A DNA stretch of 64,000 nt from Amarolinea sp964580725 (GCA_964580725.1 CAZOLV010000007.1:29381-93380), one strand, 5' to 3'. Positions 24,966 to 34,364 are shown, counted from the first letter of the stretch. Notes: generated by a model not told the origin, from the letters alone. Program-made: numbers and translations.

Positions 24966-26149
24966 CGCAGGCTGCGACCACCCCCCGCCGCATCGTCTTC
25001 TGCGACGCCACCGGCTATTGGGCGGGCGCTGAGGCGATGCTGCTCGACCTGGCGGCGCATCTCGACCCCGCACGCTGGCAGCCGCTGATCCTGCTGCCCT
25101 TCGCCGGCCCATTCAGCCAGGCGCTGACGCAGGCCGGGCTGTCGTGGCGCAGTTGGCCGTTGGCCACCCCGCACACGCGCCAGGACTTGCGTTCCCCGTT
25201 GGCGCTGCTGCGCCTGGGGGTACGCCTCTTGCCGTCGGCGCTGCGGCTGGCGGCGCAACTGCGCCAGATGCGGGCGGCCATCCTGCACACCAACAGCAGC
25301 GCTGTGTTGGACGGCGCGCTGGCGGCGCGGCTGGCAGGCGTTCCGCACGTCTGGCACGTGCGCGAGCGTGTGCCGCTTGGCGCCCCCCTGCGCACCCTCT
25401 GGTGCCGGCTCATCCTGGGCCTGTCGGCGGCCGTGGTGGTCAACAGCCGGGCCGTGCGCCGGCAGTGGGACGGGCGGGCGGGCGCCAGCCGTCTGCACAT
25501 CATCGCCGACGGCCTCGATGGCGAGGCGTTTCGGCCCCAAGCCTCCCCCGCCGCTGTGCGGGCGGCGCTTGGGCTGGAGCGCGACGTCCCGGTGATCGGC
25601 ATGACAGGGCGCATTGCGCCCATCAAGGGACAGGCGATTTTTCTGCAAGCTGCGGCGCAGCTCAGCGCTGCTTTTCCCCAGGCGCGCTTTTTGTTGGTGG
25701 GCGGGGCGCTGCCGGCCTACGAACCGCTGCGCCAGGCGCTGCTGGCGCAAGCCAACCAGCCACCACTGACCGGCCGGGTGGTCTTCACCGGCGAGGTTGC
25801 CCGCGCCGCCATGCCAGATTTGCTGCAGGTCTGCGATGTCCTGGCCGCGCCAACGACAACGATGGAAGGCTTCGGGCTGGCGGTGCTGGAAGGGATGGCG
25901 CTGGCGCGGCCCGTCGTGGCGACGCTGGGCGGCCCGGAAGATCTGATCGTGGACGGGGAGACCGGCTTTCTGATCCCGCCAGGCGATGCGCCTGCACTGA
26001 CCGCCGCCCTGACCCGCCTGCTGGCCAATCCAGACCAGGCGCGGCGCATGGGCGTTGCCGGCCAGCAGCGCGCCCAGGCACAGTTCAGCCTGGCGCAGCA
26101 TGTCCAGCGGCTGCAAACGCTGTACGCCGCGCTGACCGACTCTCGATGA
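24956..26149 (+). CDS. GT4-family glycosyltransferase
   Basis: A 397-residue cytoplasmic GT-B enzyme. The N-terminal domain starts RRIVFCDATGYWAGAEAMLL. The C-terminal nucleotide-sugar site has GRIAPIKGQAIFLQAA and FTGEVARAAMPDLLQ. The family ending TMEGFGLAVLEGMALARPVV is followed by GGPEDLIVDGETGFLIPPGD, where the paired glutamates contact the donor. It overlaps the gene before by 10 bp and the one after by ATGA. The sugar and linkage are unknown. Confidence 0.88.
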   Translation: MSLAQAATTPRRIVFCDATGYWAGAEAMLLDLAAHLDPARWQPLILLPFAGPFSQALTQAGLSWRSWPLATPHTRQDLRSPLALLRLGVRLLPSALRLAAQLRQMRAAILHTNSSAVLDGALAARLAGVPHVWHVRERVPLGAPLRTLWCRLILGLSAAVVVNSRAVRRQWDGRAGASRLHIIADGLDGEAFRPQASPAAVRAALGLERDVPVIGMTGRIAPIKGQAIFLQAAAQLSAAFPQARFLLVGGALPAYEPLRQALLAQANQPPLTGRVVFTGEVARAAMPDLLQVCDVLAAPTTTMEGFGLAVLEGMALARPVVATLGGPEDLIVDGETGFLIPPGDAPALTAALTRLLANPDQARRMGVAGQQRAQAQFSLAQHVQRLQTLYAALTDSR

Positions 26150-27291
26150 TCTTGATGATGCGGACGACTGAAACGATGAAACCGATGAAAATTGCACTGA
26201 TGGGCGGCCGAGGCATCCCCGCCAACTACGGCGGCTTCGAAACTCTGATGGAAGAACTGGGCGCACACCTGGCGGCGCGTGGTCACGCCGTGACGGTCTA
26301 CTGCCGCACGCCCCACATCTCGTACACGGGAACGCATTACCGGGGCGTGCGCCTGGTCAAACTACCCACCCTGCGCCACAAACACCTGGACACCCTGGTG
26401 CACACCACGCTGAGCGCCATGCATGCGCTTGGTCAAGGCTACGATCTGGTGTTGATGGTCATTGCGGGCAACAGCCTGGTGAGCTGGATTCCGCGCCTGG
26501 CCGGGCAGAAAGTGCTGCTGCACGTGAACGGGCTGGACTGGCAGCGCGCCAAGTGGGGGCGTTGGGCCGGCCGCTACATCCGGCTGGCCGAACGTCTGGC
26601 GCTGCACCTGCCCAACGCCTTCATGACCGATTCAGAGGTGGTGGCGACCTATTACCGCAATCGCTTCGAACGGGCGCCAGACGCTGTCATTGCCTACGGT
26701 GCAGACATCGGTCGTCTTCCGCCAGGCGCCACGCTGGCGCAGTGGGGCTTGCAGCCGCGTCGCTACATTTTGTTCGTGGGCCGGCTGGTGCCGGAAAACT
26801 GCGTGCATCACCTGGTGGAGGCGTGTCGCCGCCTGGACAGCGGCTTTCGCTGTGTGATCGTCGGCGATGCGCCCTATCAAGCCGATTACATTGCGCATCT
26901 GCACAGCCTGGCCGGCCCCAATACGCTATTCACCGGCTATGTCTTTGGCCAGGGCTACCGCGAACTGTGCAGCAACGCCTACCTGTTCGTCGAGCCGTCC
27001 GAGGTGGGCGGCACGCACCCGGCGCTGCTGGAAGCGATGGCGTTGGGTAACTGCGTGATTGCCAACGGCATCCCCGAAAATCGTGAATCCATCGGCGCCG
27101 CCGGGCTGACCTACGACGGTTCCCAGGGCAGCGCCAGCCTGCAGCCGTTGCTCGAACAACTGCTGGCCGCCCCTCACACCGTCGAGACGTACCGGCAGCT
27201 CGCCCTGGCGCACGCTGCCGCACGCTATCGTTGGGAAGAAATCACCGATCAGTACGAGGCGCTGTTCATGCGCATCGTGCAGGGAGCTTGA
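26146..27291 (+). CDS. GT4-like glycosyltransferase with DUF1972 N-terminal domain
   Basis: A 381-residue GT-B enzyme. The N-terminus ALMGGRGIPANYGGFETLME is the hallmark of DUF1972 (often rhamnosyltransferase-type) proteins, followed by HVTVYCR-like and LVLMVIAGNS stretches. The C-terminal donor site shows YILFVGRLVPENCVHHLVEA and FVEPSEVGGTHPALLEAMA. ATG 26146 overlaps the preceding stop by ATGA. In-frame ATGs at 26176 and 26185 are closer to the conserved start. Confidence 0.88.
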   Translation: MILMMRTTETMKPMKIALMGGRGIPANYGGFETLMEELGAHLAARGHAVTVYCRTPHISYTGTHYRGVRLVKLPTLRHKHLDTLVHTTLSAMHALGQGYDLVLMVIAGNSLVSWIPRLAGQKVLLHVNGLDWQRAKWGRWAGRYIRLAERLALHLPNAFMTDSEVVATYYRNRFERAPDAVIAYGADIGRLPPGATLAQWGLQPRRYILFVGRLVPENCVHHLVEACRRLDSGFRCVIVGDAPYQADYIAHLHSLAGPNTLFTGYVFGQGYRELCSNAYLFVEPSEVGGTHPALLEAMALGNCVIANGIPENRESIGAAGLTYDGSQGSASLQPLLEQLLAAPHTVETYRQLALAHAAARYRWEEITDQYEALFMRIVQGA

Positions 27292-27300
27292 ACACAAGCA

Positions 27301-28173
27301 ATGAAAAGCCTGCCAATGCCAGCCTTGTTCCGAGGGCGTCCCGTGATTCGCATCTGGGCATGCAGGTTTGTGCTCCTTGCGCTGGCGTTGTGCAGCCTGA
27401 CGCTCCTACTCAGCGCGTGCGAGATGCCCACGCCGCAGCTTGGGGACGCGACGCCGGCGCTCGCTACCCCGACCGCCGCCCCACCCACGCGAGAAGGCCC
27501 CAACCTGGACAGCGGCTGGCAGCCGCTCTTTCCCGGCGCCGAAATTCGGCGCAACCTGGGCCACGCGCCACGTTTGGCTTTGCGGCTCGATCCGGCTGCG
27601 GTGCGCTTCGATGTCGCGTTCAGCGCCGATCCCGCTCGGATGCAGACGGTCGGCGGCTGGTTGAACGAGCAATCTGCGCTGGCAGCAGTCAACTGCGGCT
27701 TCTATCTGACCACCGAGCAGAATGAAAATCGCCACATCGGCCTGCTGGCCGGGCCGCAAGGGGTACTGTCGCCGCTGCGGGCCGGTTGGGGCGGCGTGCT
27801 GCTGGTGCGTGGCAGCAAGGCCAGCCTGGCGGTCGCGCCGGGCAGCGTCAGCGGCGATCTGCGTTTGGGCTTGCAGGGCTGGCCCATGCTGGTGCGCGGC
27901 GGTCAGCCGGTATCTGATCTGAACGACAGCGATCCGGCTGCGCGCACAGCGGCCGGGGTGGACAGCCAGGGCCGCATCGTCTTCGTGGCCGACGTCACCT
28001 CCGCCACGCTGGCCGGATTTGCAGCCTTCCTGGCCGCGTCCGACTTGGGCCTGGTGCAGGTTGTCAACCTGGACGGCGGGTCATCCACCGGCCTGCGCTA
28101 CCGCGTCGCGGCCAACGCCCCATCGTCCGGCTACGATGGCTTCTTCGTCCCCTGCGCAGTGGTCGTCAGGTGA
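27301..28173 (+). CDS. Phosphodiester glycosidase (NAGPA domain) lipoprotein
   Basis: A 290-residue secreted protein. A basic N-terminus and a hydrophobic core end in a lipobox-like LLLSAC, so it is likely lipid-anchored, followed by a Thr/Pro-rich linker. The NAGPA domain shows LAAVNCGFYL, QGWPMLVRGG, RTAAGVDSQGRIVFV and the signature VNLDGGSSTGLR. The family cleaves sugar-1-phosphate diesters. Next to the polysaccharide genes it could trim or release the polymer from a phosphate-linked anchor. It begins 9 bp after the glycosyltransferase stop. Confidence 0.85.
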   Translation: MKSLPMPALFRGRPVIRIWACRFVLLALALCSLTLLLSACEMPTPQLGDATPALATPTAAPPTREGPNLDSGWQPLFPGAEIRRNLGHAPRLALRLDPAAVRFDVAFSADPARMQTVGGWLNEQSALAAVNCGFYLTTEQNENRHIGLLAGPQGVLSPLRAGWGGVLLVRGSKASLAVAPGSVSGDLRLGLQGWPMLVRGGQPVSDLNDSDPAARTAAGVDSQGRIVFVADVTSATLAGFAAFLAASDLGLVQVVNLDGGSSTGLRYRVAANAPSSGYDGFFVPCAVVVR

Positions 28174-28197
28174 TGCAGTGACGTTTGGGAGTTCGAT

Positions 28198-28767
28198 GTG
28201 ACCAGGTTCAATCGCTTGCTGGAAATCCTGGCTGCACAAAGCAGCAACCTGCTCAACATCGCCGAGCTTACGAACACCTGCGATCTGTCCCGCGCGACCG
28301 TCGAACGCTATCTGTTTCTCCTGGAACAGACCTATGTCATCAAGACCGTGCGGCCCCACAGTCGCAATCTCCGCGCCGAACTGACCAAGACCCCGAAGAT
28401 CTTCCTCTGCGACACCGGTTTGATGCAGATGCTTTGGCTGAAGCGGCTGCAGAAAGAGGTGCTTGGCCCGGTTTTCGAAACGAGCGTGTTTGCGGAGTTG
28501 TTCAAGTTGTATGGTGTGGACCAGGTGGCCTATTGGCGCAATGCGGACAAGAAAGAGATAGACTTCGTCATTCAGCGTCCTGCGGCGCCCATGAAGTTGG
28601 AAGCCAAACTGACTTTTCCGCACACCATGCCGCCCGTGTTCAAGAACCTCCTGCAAACCGGCGATTCTGCCCCCGAAGCGTACTGGATTGTGGGGCTGTA
28701 CGGTGAGCCAACGGGCAATCACATGCTTTACCCCTGGCAGTTGGGCAGCGCTGACGCCGCGCAATAG
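28198..28767 (+). pseudogene. 5'-truncated AAA_14/DUF4143 ATPase (C-terminal domain only)
   Basis: The 189-residue frame from GTG 28198 begins inside the DUF4143 domain: FNRLLEILAAQSSNLLNIAE, then CDLSRATVERYLFLLEQTYV, SKIFLCDTGLM-like and WRNADKKEIDFVIQ. The whole P-loop ATPase half that should precede it is absent. Upstream sequence is the end of the glycosidase gene. It might be expressed as an isolated nuclease-like domain, but truncation is the simpler reading. Confidence 0.75.
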
Positions 28768-28791
28768 CCCCCAACCCGCGCCTGTCCGCAC

Positions 28792-28820
28792 TTGCCCTCA
28801 TGCGCTGCCTGCGGTACAAT
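28792..28820 (+). promoter_or_regulatory. Promoter of the peroxiredoxin gene
   Basis: TTGCCC (28792-28797) and TACAAT (28815-28820) have a 17-bp spacer, about 80 bp before ATG 28899. Confidence 0.5.
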
Positions 28821-28898
28821 TAGCCCTGCACCGGAAACAATTCTGTTCGCGGCGACTGTCTCCCGCCATCATGCGCCCAGAAAGGCTCCAAAGAACTG

Positions 28899-29369
28899 AT
28901 GACAACCCTCAAAATTGGCGATGCAGCGCCCGATTTTGCCCTGACCAGCGACAACGGCGACCTCGTGCGCCTAAGCGATTACCGCGGCCAGCGCGTGGTG
29001 ATCTATTTCTACCCCAAGGACGACACCCCAGGCTGCACCACCCAGGCCTGTGGATTTCGCGACGCCTATCCCCAGATCGAAGAACAAAACGCCGTCGTAC
29101 TCGGCGTCAGTCCGGACGGCCCCGCCTCACACGTCAGGTTCAGGACCAAATACGACCTGCCGTTCCGGCTGCTGGCCGACGAAGATCATCGCGTCGCCGC
29201 CGCCTATGGCGCGTGGGGCGAGAAGTCCATGTACGGCAAGAAGTACATGGGCGTTATTCGCAGTCATGTCGTCGTGGATGCGCAGGGCCATCTGGCCGAT
29301 ATTCAGATCAAAATCAGCCCCGCCGATAGTGTGCGCAAAGCTTTGCAGATATTGGGAGGAGATTCGTGA
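28899..29369 (+). CDS. bcp: Bcp/PrxQ-type thioredoxin-dependent thiol peroxidase
   Basis: A cytoplasmic peroxiredoxin that reduces H2O2 and organic hydroperoxides with thioredoxin. The 156-residue length is normal. The active motif DDTPGCTTQACGFRD carries peroxidatic Cys46 and resolving Cys51, the spacing of the PrxQ subfamily. FYPK precedes it, and GVSPD and the conserved Arg follow. The stop overlaps the GTG start of the next gene (GTGA). Confidence 0.93.
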   Translation: MTTLKIGDAAPDFALTSDNGDLVRLSDYRGQRVVIYFYPKDDTPGCTTQACGFRDAYPQIEEQNAVVLGVSPDGPASHVRFRTKYDLPFRLLADEDHRVAAAYGAWGEKSMYGKKYMGVIRSHVVVDAQGHLADIQIKISPADSVRKALQILGGDS

Positions 29370-31270
29370 GGACATCTGTCATGAGAAGACCGTGGTTCGT
29401 ACTGTGCTTGATCGTGATTTTGGCGCTGCCGTCGCTGGCGCTGGCGGCGCCCCCTGAGTTAGCGCCCGACAATGCTCTGATCCTCCCGCCCGAGCCGCCA
29501 GCGCGCTTTCGCGTCCAATTGGCCCCACGTTCGGCCGAGGAATACGCCGACCTGGCGCGCCGCCTGCCGCTGTGGGACGAGGCGCTGGAAGCCGGGCAGA
29601 CCGAACTGAACCTGACCCAGGCCGAGATTGATGGCCTGCGCCAACTGAGGTACACGGTGCATGTGCTGGGCGAGGCGCCAGCGCAGCCGGACGTGTGGCC
29701 CAGTTGCTACTCCAAGCTGGCCGACCTCAACGCCTGGCTGGCGAGCTATGCGGCGGCCAACCCCAATCTGATCGAACTGGCCTTCTACGGCAGCAGTTGG
29801 TGCGCCCAACAGGGCGGTTGCGTCAATCAGGGCGGGCAGAGCATCCCCGGCTATTCGTTGCAGGTGGCGCGCATCACCAACGAACTGGGCGCCGCCGAGA
29901 AGAACGGGCGCTTTTTCGTGGACGGCGGCCTCCATGCCCGCGAAATTCCCGGCCCCGAACTGATGAAGAACTTCATCCAGTCGTTGGTCACCGGCTTTGG
30001 CGTTGACCCTGACATCACCTGGCTGCTGGACAATCGCGAGATTTTCGTCGTCCTGGAGAGCAACCCGGATGGCCGGCGCATGGTGGAACTGGGCACCGAG
30101 CCGCCCTACAACGGCAGCCCGTGGTACTGGCGCAAAAACACCAACAACAGCGCAGGTAGCTGCGGCTGGCCGCCCACCGGGTCGAGTCAATATGGCGTTG
30201 ACCTGAATCGCAACCACATCTTCAAATGGAATGTGGCTGGCGGCTCCACGGCGCCCTGTGACCAGACCTACCGCGGCGTCTCTCCTGGCTCCGAACCGGA
30301 GATTCAAGCCTACGAGAACTTCGTGCGCAGCATCATCCCCGATCAGCGCGGCCCCGGCGACAACGATCCGGCGCCCGCCGACACGACCGGCATCCTCATC
30401 AACATTCACAACGTCACCTCTCCCGGTAGCATCCTGGTGCCCTGGGGCTGGACGACCGCCCTGCCGCCCAACAACACGCAGTTGGAGGCAATCGGCAACA
30501 AGTTCAATACCCTGACCGGCAACACCTATAGCGTCAGCCATGCGCTCTATCCCGTCAGCGGCAACACGCGCGACTGGGCCTATGGCGAACTCGGCATTCC
30601 GGCCTACGTCATCGAGCTGTATGGCGACGATTTCTTCACCTCCTGCAGCCTGCTGCCAGGCGTCATCAACACCATGCTGCCTGTGCTGACCTACGCCGCC
30701 CGCATCGCAGACCGGCCCTATCAGCGCGTCTTTGGACCGGACGCCAGGAATTTGGCAGCAACACCGACCCGTGTCATCTCCGGCAACAACTTTCAGCTAA
30801 CCGCCCAGATCAACGACACGCAGAACGGCAACCAGCCGATTGCCGGCGCCGAATACTTCGTCGTGGCGCAAGGCGCAGCGCCAGTGGGCGACCCAGGCAC
30901 CGGCAGCGCAATGACCGCCGCCGACGGCACGTTCAACAGCGCCACCGAAAATGTCACGGCCCTGGTCAACACTGCCGGGTTGGCAGCCGGCCGCTATCTG
31001 GCTCTCGTGCGCGGACGGGATAACCTCAACAACTGGGGGCCGGTTGGCGCCAACTGGATCACCGTCTGTTCCTGGGCCAATGTGGTGTGCAGCAACGATC
31101 TGGTTGACGTTCAGGATATCACCGTAGCGGCGCAGAGCGTGCAGGATTACTGGACGGAAGGCAACTATATCAACCTGTACGACGTGGACGACAACGGCGC
31201 CGGCGATGGCGACCTCGATGTGGTGGACATCCAACTGATCGCCGCCCATTTCGGAACGACTGGGCCGTAA
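29366..31270 (+). CDS. Secreted M14 zinc carboxypeptidase with dockerin-like C-terminus
   Basis: A 634-residue exported metallopeptidase. The signal peptide is residues 1-28 (FVLCLIVILALPSLALA), and a pro-region follows. The zinc motif is in GGLHAREIPGPE (His and Glu), with NPDGR and VDLNRNHIFKWN after it. The third ligand is in INIHNVTSPGS, and the catalytic Glu is in YVIELYGD. After a beta-sandwich-like segment (~450-570), the end has two calcium-loop-like stretches, NYINLYDVDDNGAGDGDLDV and VVDIQLIAAHFG, resembling a dockerin. The GTG start overlaps the bcp stop; ATG 29381 is an alternative. Confidence 0.87.
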   Translation: MRTSVMRRPWFVLCLIVILALPSLALAAPPELAPDNALILPPEPPARFRVQLAPRSAEEYADLARRLPLWDEALEAGQTELNLTQAEIDGLRQLRYTVHVLGEAPAQPDVWPSCYSKLADLNAWLASYAAANPNLIELAFYGSSWCAQQGGCVNQGGQSIPGYSLQVARITNELGAAEKNGRFFVDGGLHAREIPGPELMKNFIQSLVTGFGVDPDITWLLDNREIFVVLESNPDGRRMVELGTEPPYNGSPWYWRKNTNNSAGSCGWPPTGSSQYGVDLNRNHIFKWNVAGGSTAPCDQTYRGVSPGSEPEIQAYENFVRSIIPDQRGPGDNDPAPADTTGILINIHNVTSPGSILVPWGWTTALPPNNTQLEAIGNKFNTLTGNTYSVSHALYPVSGNTRDWAYGELGIPAYVIELYGDDFFTSCSLLPGVINTMLPVLTYAARIADRPYQRVFGPDARNLAATPTRVISGNNFQLTAQINDTQNGNQPIAGAEYFVVAQGAAPVGDPGTGSAMTAADGTFNSATENVTALVNTAGLAAGRYLALVRGRDNLNNWGPVGANWITVCSWANVVCSNDLVDVQDITVAAQSVQDYWTEGNYINLYDVDDNGAGDGDLDVVDIQLIAAHFGTTGP

Positions 31271-31271
31271 A

Positions 31272-31964
31272 ATGCCAGACAGCCGTCGCCTGGCTCAGTC
31301 AGAGAACATCTCGGCCGAGCCGCAGGAGATCAACGTCCTGCGCTGCGCCTTGCAGCGTCCCCTACCCGGTCTGGCTGGGCAAATGGCGATGATGCCGCGC
31401 CCGCGTCCCGGCATGGAGCGCCTGCTAGACCCAACCCACAGGCCGCGCGAGGGCAGCGTGCTGGTGCTGCTTTACCCGCACGCCGGCGCGTTGGCGCTGG
31501 TGCTGACCAAGCGCACCGAAACGCTCAACCTGCACAGCGGGCAGATCTCTTTTCCCGGCGGGGCGCACGAGCCGAGCGACGGCGGTTTCGAGCAAACGGC
31601 GCTGCGTGAGGCGTTCGAGGAGTTGGGCATTCGCCCCGACAGCGTGACGATCCTGGGCGCGCTGACGCCGCTCTATATTCCACCAAGCGACTATCGCATC
31701 TACCCGATCGTCGCCTTCACGCCGCAGCGGCCCGATTTTCGGCCCGCCCCTCGTGAAGTCGAAACCGTGCTCGAAATGCCGCTGGCCGAACTGCTCAGCG
31801 GGCGCACGGTGCGCGTCGAAACCTGGCTGTTGCGCGGCCAGCCGGTCGAGGTGCCCTACTTCGATCTGGCGGGTCACAAAGTTTGGGGCGCGACGGCAAT
31901 GGTGTTGAGCGAACTGCGCCAACTGCTGTGCAACGGCGCGCCGCATGGGGCCATCAGCGCATGA
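31272..31964 (+). CDS. Nudix hydrolase, CoA-pyrophosphatase-like
   Basis: A 230-residue Nudix enzyme. The Nudix box runs from GGAHEPSDGGFEQTALRE into EAFEELGI. SGQISFPGG before it is the pattern of the NudL/CoA-diphosphatase group, together with LYIPPSDYRIYPIVAF after it. It probably hydrolyses CoA or related nucleotide diphosphates. It lies 1 bp after the carboxypeptidase stop and overlaps the NAD synthetase start by ATGA, so it is translationally coupled to it. Confidence 0.85.
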   Translation: MPDSRRLAQSENISAEPQEINVLRCALQRPLPGLAGQMAMMPRPRPGMERLLDPTHRPREGSVLVLLYPHAGALALVLTKRTETLNLHSGQISFPGGAHEPSDGGFEQTALREAFEELGIRPDSVTILGALTPLYIPPSDYRIYPIVAFTPQRPDFRPAPREVETVLEMPLAELLSGRTVRVETWLLRGQPVEVPYFDLAGHKVWGATAMVLSELRQLLCNGAPHGAISA

Positions 31965-34021
31965 AACGACCTTTCCACTCCCTGTACAGCCACGGCTTCG
32001 CCCGCGTGGCCGTCTGCCTGCCCTTCGTCAGAGTGGCCGATCCGCAGTACAATCTGGAACGCACATTGGCGCTGGCCGCACAGGCATCGGCGGCGCACGC
32101 TGCGGTGGCGCTCTTCCCCGAACTGAATCTCTCCGCTTACACCAACGACGATCAGTTTCAGCAAGACGCCCTGCTGTCGGCGACGCTGGCCGCCTTGCAG
32201 CGCCTGCTGGAGGCCAGCGCCAACCTGACGCCGCTGCTGCTGGTGGGCGCGCCGCTGCGCTTCGAGGACAAGCTCTTCAACTGCGCCGTGGCCATCAGCC
32301 GCGGGCGCATCGCCGGCGTGATCCCCAAGAGCTACCTGCCCAACTATCGCGAGTTCTACGAAAAGCGCCAGTTCGCCGCGGCGCGCACCGCCCTGGGCGT
32401 CACGGTGACCCTCTGCGGGCAGACGATCCCCTTTGGCCCCGACCTGATCTTTGAGGCGACCGGGCTGCCGGAACTGCGCGTGCATGTCGAAATCTGCGAA
32501 GACCTCTGGGCGCCGATTCCGCCCAGCACCTGGGCGGCGCTGGGCGGCGCTGCTGTGCTGGCCAATCTCTCCGCCAGCAACATCACCGTGGGCAAGGCCG
32601 ACTACCGTCGCAGCCTGGTGACCGGCCATTCGGCGCGCTGTCTGGCGGCCTGCCTCTACTCCGGCGCCGGACCGGGCGAATCCACCACCGACCTGGCCTG
32701 GGATGGTCATGCCCTGATCGCCGAAAACGGCGAACTGCTGGCCGAATCGGAGCGGTTCGCCGGGCGCGAGCAGATCATCCTGGCCGACATTGATCTGGGC
32801 CGGCTGCAACAGGATCGCATGCGCCTGACCAGCTTTGGCGATGCGGTGGGCGATCACCGGGCATTGCTGCGCCAACTGCGCCGCATCCCCTTCGACTTTG
32901 CCCCGCCCGCCGGCGAGATTCCACTGCTGCGGCGCGTCGAGCGGTTCCCCTTTGCGCCAAGCGATCCACGGGTGCGCGATGAACGCTGCTTCGAGGCCTA
33001 CAACATCCAGGTGCACGGCCTGATGAAGCGGCTGGAGGCGACCGGTACCCGCAAGATTGTGCTCGGCGTCTCCGGCGGACTCGATTCGACGCAGGCGCTC
33101 ATCGTCGCCGCACAGGCCTGCGACCGCCTGCAACTACCACGGCGCAATATCCTGGCCTACACCATGCCCGGCTTTGCCACCAGCGCACGCACGCGTCACA
33201 ACGCCTGGGCGCTGATGAACGCCCTGGGCGTCAGCGCCCAAGAGATTGACATTCGCCCCTCCTGCCGCCAGATGCTGCAGGACATCGGCCACCCCTTCGC
33301 CAACGGCGAACCGGTGTACGACGTCACTTTCGAGAACGTGCAGGCCGGCGAACGCACCTCGCACCTCTTCCGCCTGGCCAACTTCCACAACGGCCTGGTG
33401 TTGGGCACCGGCGACCTGAGCGAACTGGCGCTCGGTTGGGCCACCTACGGCGTCGGCGATCACATGTCGCACTACAACGTCAACGCTTCGCTGCCCAAAA
33501 CTCTCATCCAGTACCTGATCCGCTGGATCGTCAACACCGGTCAGTTCGATGCGGCGGCCAACCAGACGCTGCTCTCGATCCTGGAGACCGAAATCTCGCC
33601 CGAACTGGTACCTGCCAGCAGCGGCGCCTCCGATCAACCGGCACAGAGCACGCAGGCAATCATCGGCCCCTACGAATTGCAGGATTTCAACCTGTACTAT
33701 CTGACACGCTTTGGTTTTAGCCCCAGCAAAGTCGCTTTCCTGGCGCTTCACGCCTGGGGCGATGTCGAGCGCGGCCCCTGGTCGGACCTGACGCCGCCCG
33801 CAAAACGCCGCGCCTACGACCTGGCCACGATCAAGAAGTGGTTGGGCGTCTTCCTGTTTCGTTTCTTCAAGATCAGCCAATTCAAACGCTCGGCGCTGCC
33901 CAACGGCCCGAAGGTTGGTTCGGGTGGTTCGCTCTCGCCGCGCGGCGATTGGCGAGCGCCCAGCGATTCGGAAGCCACGGTGTGGCTGGAGGAATTGGAG
34001 GCCAACGTGCCGGTGGAGTGA
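31961..34021 (+). CDS. nadE: Glutamine-dependent NAD+ synthetase
   Basis: A 686-residue two-domain enzyme making NAD+ from deamido-NAD+, ATP and glutamine. The N-terminal nitrilase-type amidase has the triad Glu54 (FPELNLSAY), Lys123 (PKSYLPNYREF) and Cys179 (EICEDLWAP). The C-terminal ammonia-ligase has the pyrophosphate loop GVSGGLDSTQ and later TGDLSELALGW. The total length fits the long bacterial form. ATG 31961 overlaps the Nudix gene stop. The C-terminal ~60 residues are basic and less conserved. Confidence 0.94.
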   Translation: MKRPFHSLYSHGFARVAVCLPFVRVADPQYNLERTLALAAQASAAHAAVALFPELNLSAYTNDDQFQQDALLSATLAALQRLLEASANLTPLLLVGAPLRFEDKLFNCAVAISRGRIAGVIPKSYLPNYREFYEKRQFAAARTALGVTVTLCGQTIPFGPDLIFEATGLPELRVHVEICEDLWAPIPPSTWAALGGAAVLANLSASNITVGKADYRRSLVTGHSARCLAACLYSGAGPGESTTDLAWDGHALIAENGELLAESERFAGREQIILADIDLGRLQQDRMRLTSFGDAVGDHRALLRQLRRIPFDFAPPAGEIPLLRRVERFPFAPSDPRVRDERCFEAYNIQVHGLMKRLEATGTRKIVLGVSGGLDSTQALIVAAQACDRLQLPRRNILAYTMPGFATSARTRHNAWALMNALGVSAQEIDIRPSCRQMLQDIGHPFANGEPVYDVTFENVQAGERTSHLFRLANFHNGLVLGTGDLSELALGWATYGVGDHMSHYNVNASLPKTLIQYLIRWIVNTGQFDAAANQTLLSILETEISPELVPASSGASDQPAQSTQAIIGPYELQDFNLYYLTRFGFSPSKVAFLALHAWGDVERGPWSDLTPPAKRRAYDLATIKKWLGVFLFRFFKISQFKRSALPNGPKVGSGGSLSPRGDWRAPSDSEATVWLEELEANVPVE

Positions 34022-34053
34022 CCGTGCGCGGCGTCGTCTGTGGGGTCTGGCAT

Positions 34054-34082
34054 TTGACAGCAGCGTCAGCGCCGAGTAAAAT
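34054..34082 (+). promoter_or_regulatory. Promoter with consensus -35, upstream of the S8 protease
   Basis: TTGACA (34054-34059) and TAAAAT (34077-34082) have a 17-bp spacer. The next gene starts at 34365, leaving an unusually long leader of about 275 nt. Confidence 0.6.
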
Positions 34083-34364
34083 GCCGTCCGTCGAAGGATT
34101 CCCCCTCCAAAAATCACGCAAGATGACATCGCCAACGACGGTCACGTCGTTCGGCGTTCCAGCGGAGCTAACTGCAAACCCGGCGAATTGATCGCCAGCG
34201 GCGTGTTCGCTCCGACAGCTAGTGCAGGAAGGTAAATTCAACGACGAGTTTATCTGCCTGCACTATTTGTTTCATCGGTCTGGCAATCAAAGTTCGACTG
34301 CCTGGGGGAATCGAACTTGTGAATGCACTTTCATGCAACGAACAAAGGCGGAGGATCGAGATCC
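34083..34364 (+). other. Long untranslated leader with strong hairpins
   Basis: No gene is supported here. Three hairpins stand out. GGCGA/TCGCC is at about 34182-34196. AGTGCAGG (34221-34228) pairs with CCTGCACT (34257-34264). AAGTTCGA (34290-34297) pairs with TCGAACTT (34311-34318). I could not match the region to a known riboswitch class by eye. Confidence 0.5.

Noticed and set aside
25144..27291. 715-codon frame as a two-domain glycosyltransferase
   Set aside because: The first ~334 codons are the wrong frame of the preceding GT4 gene; the DUF1972 protein starts at 26146 with an ATGA overlap.
34290..34318. Possible tRNA T-arm (AAGTTCGA...TCGAACTT)
   Set aside because: The stem and loop sizes do not fit a T-arm, and no acceptor, D or anticodon arm can be drawn around it on either strand.
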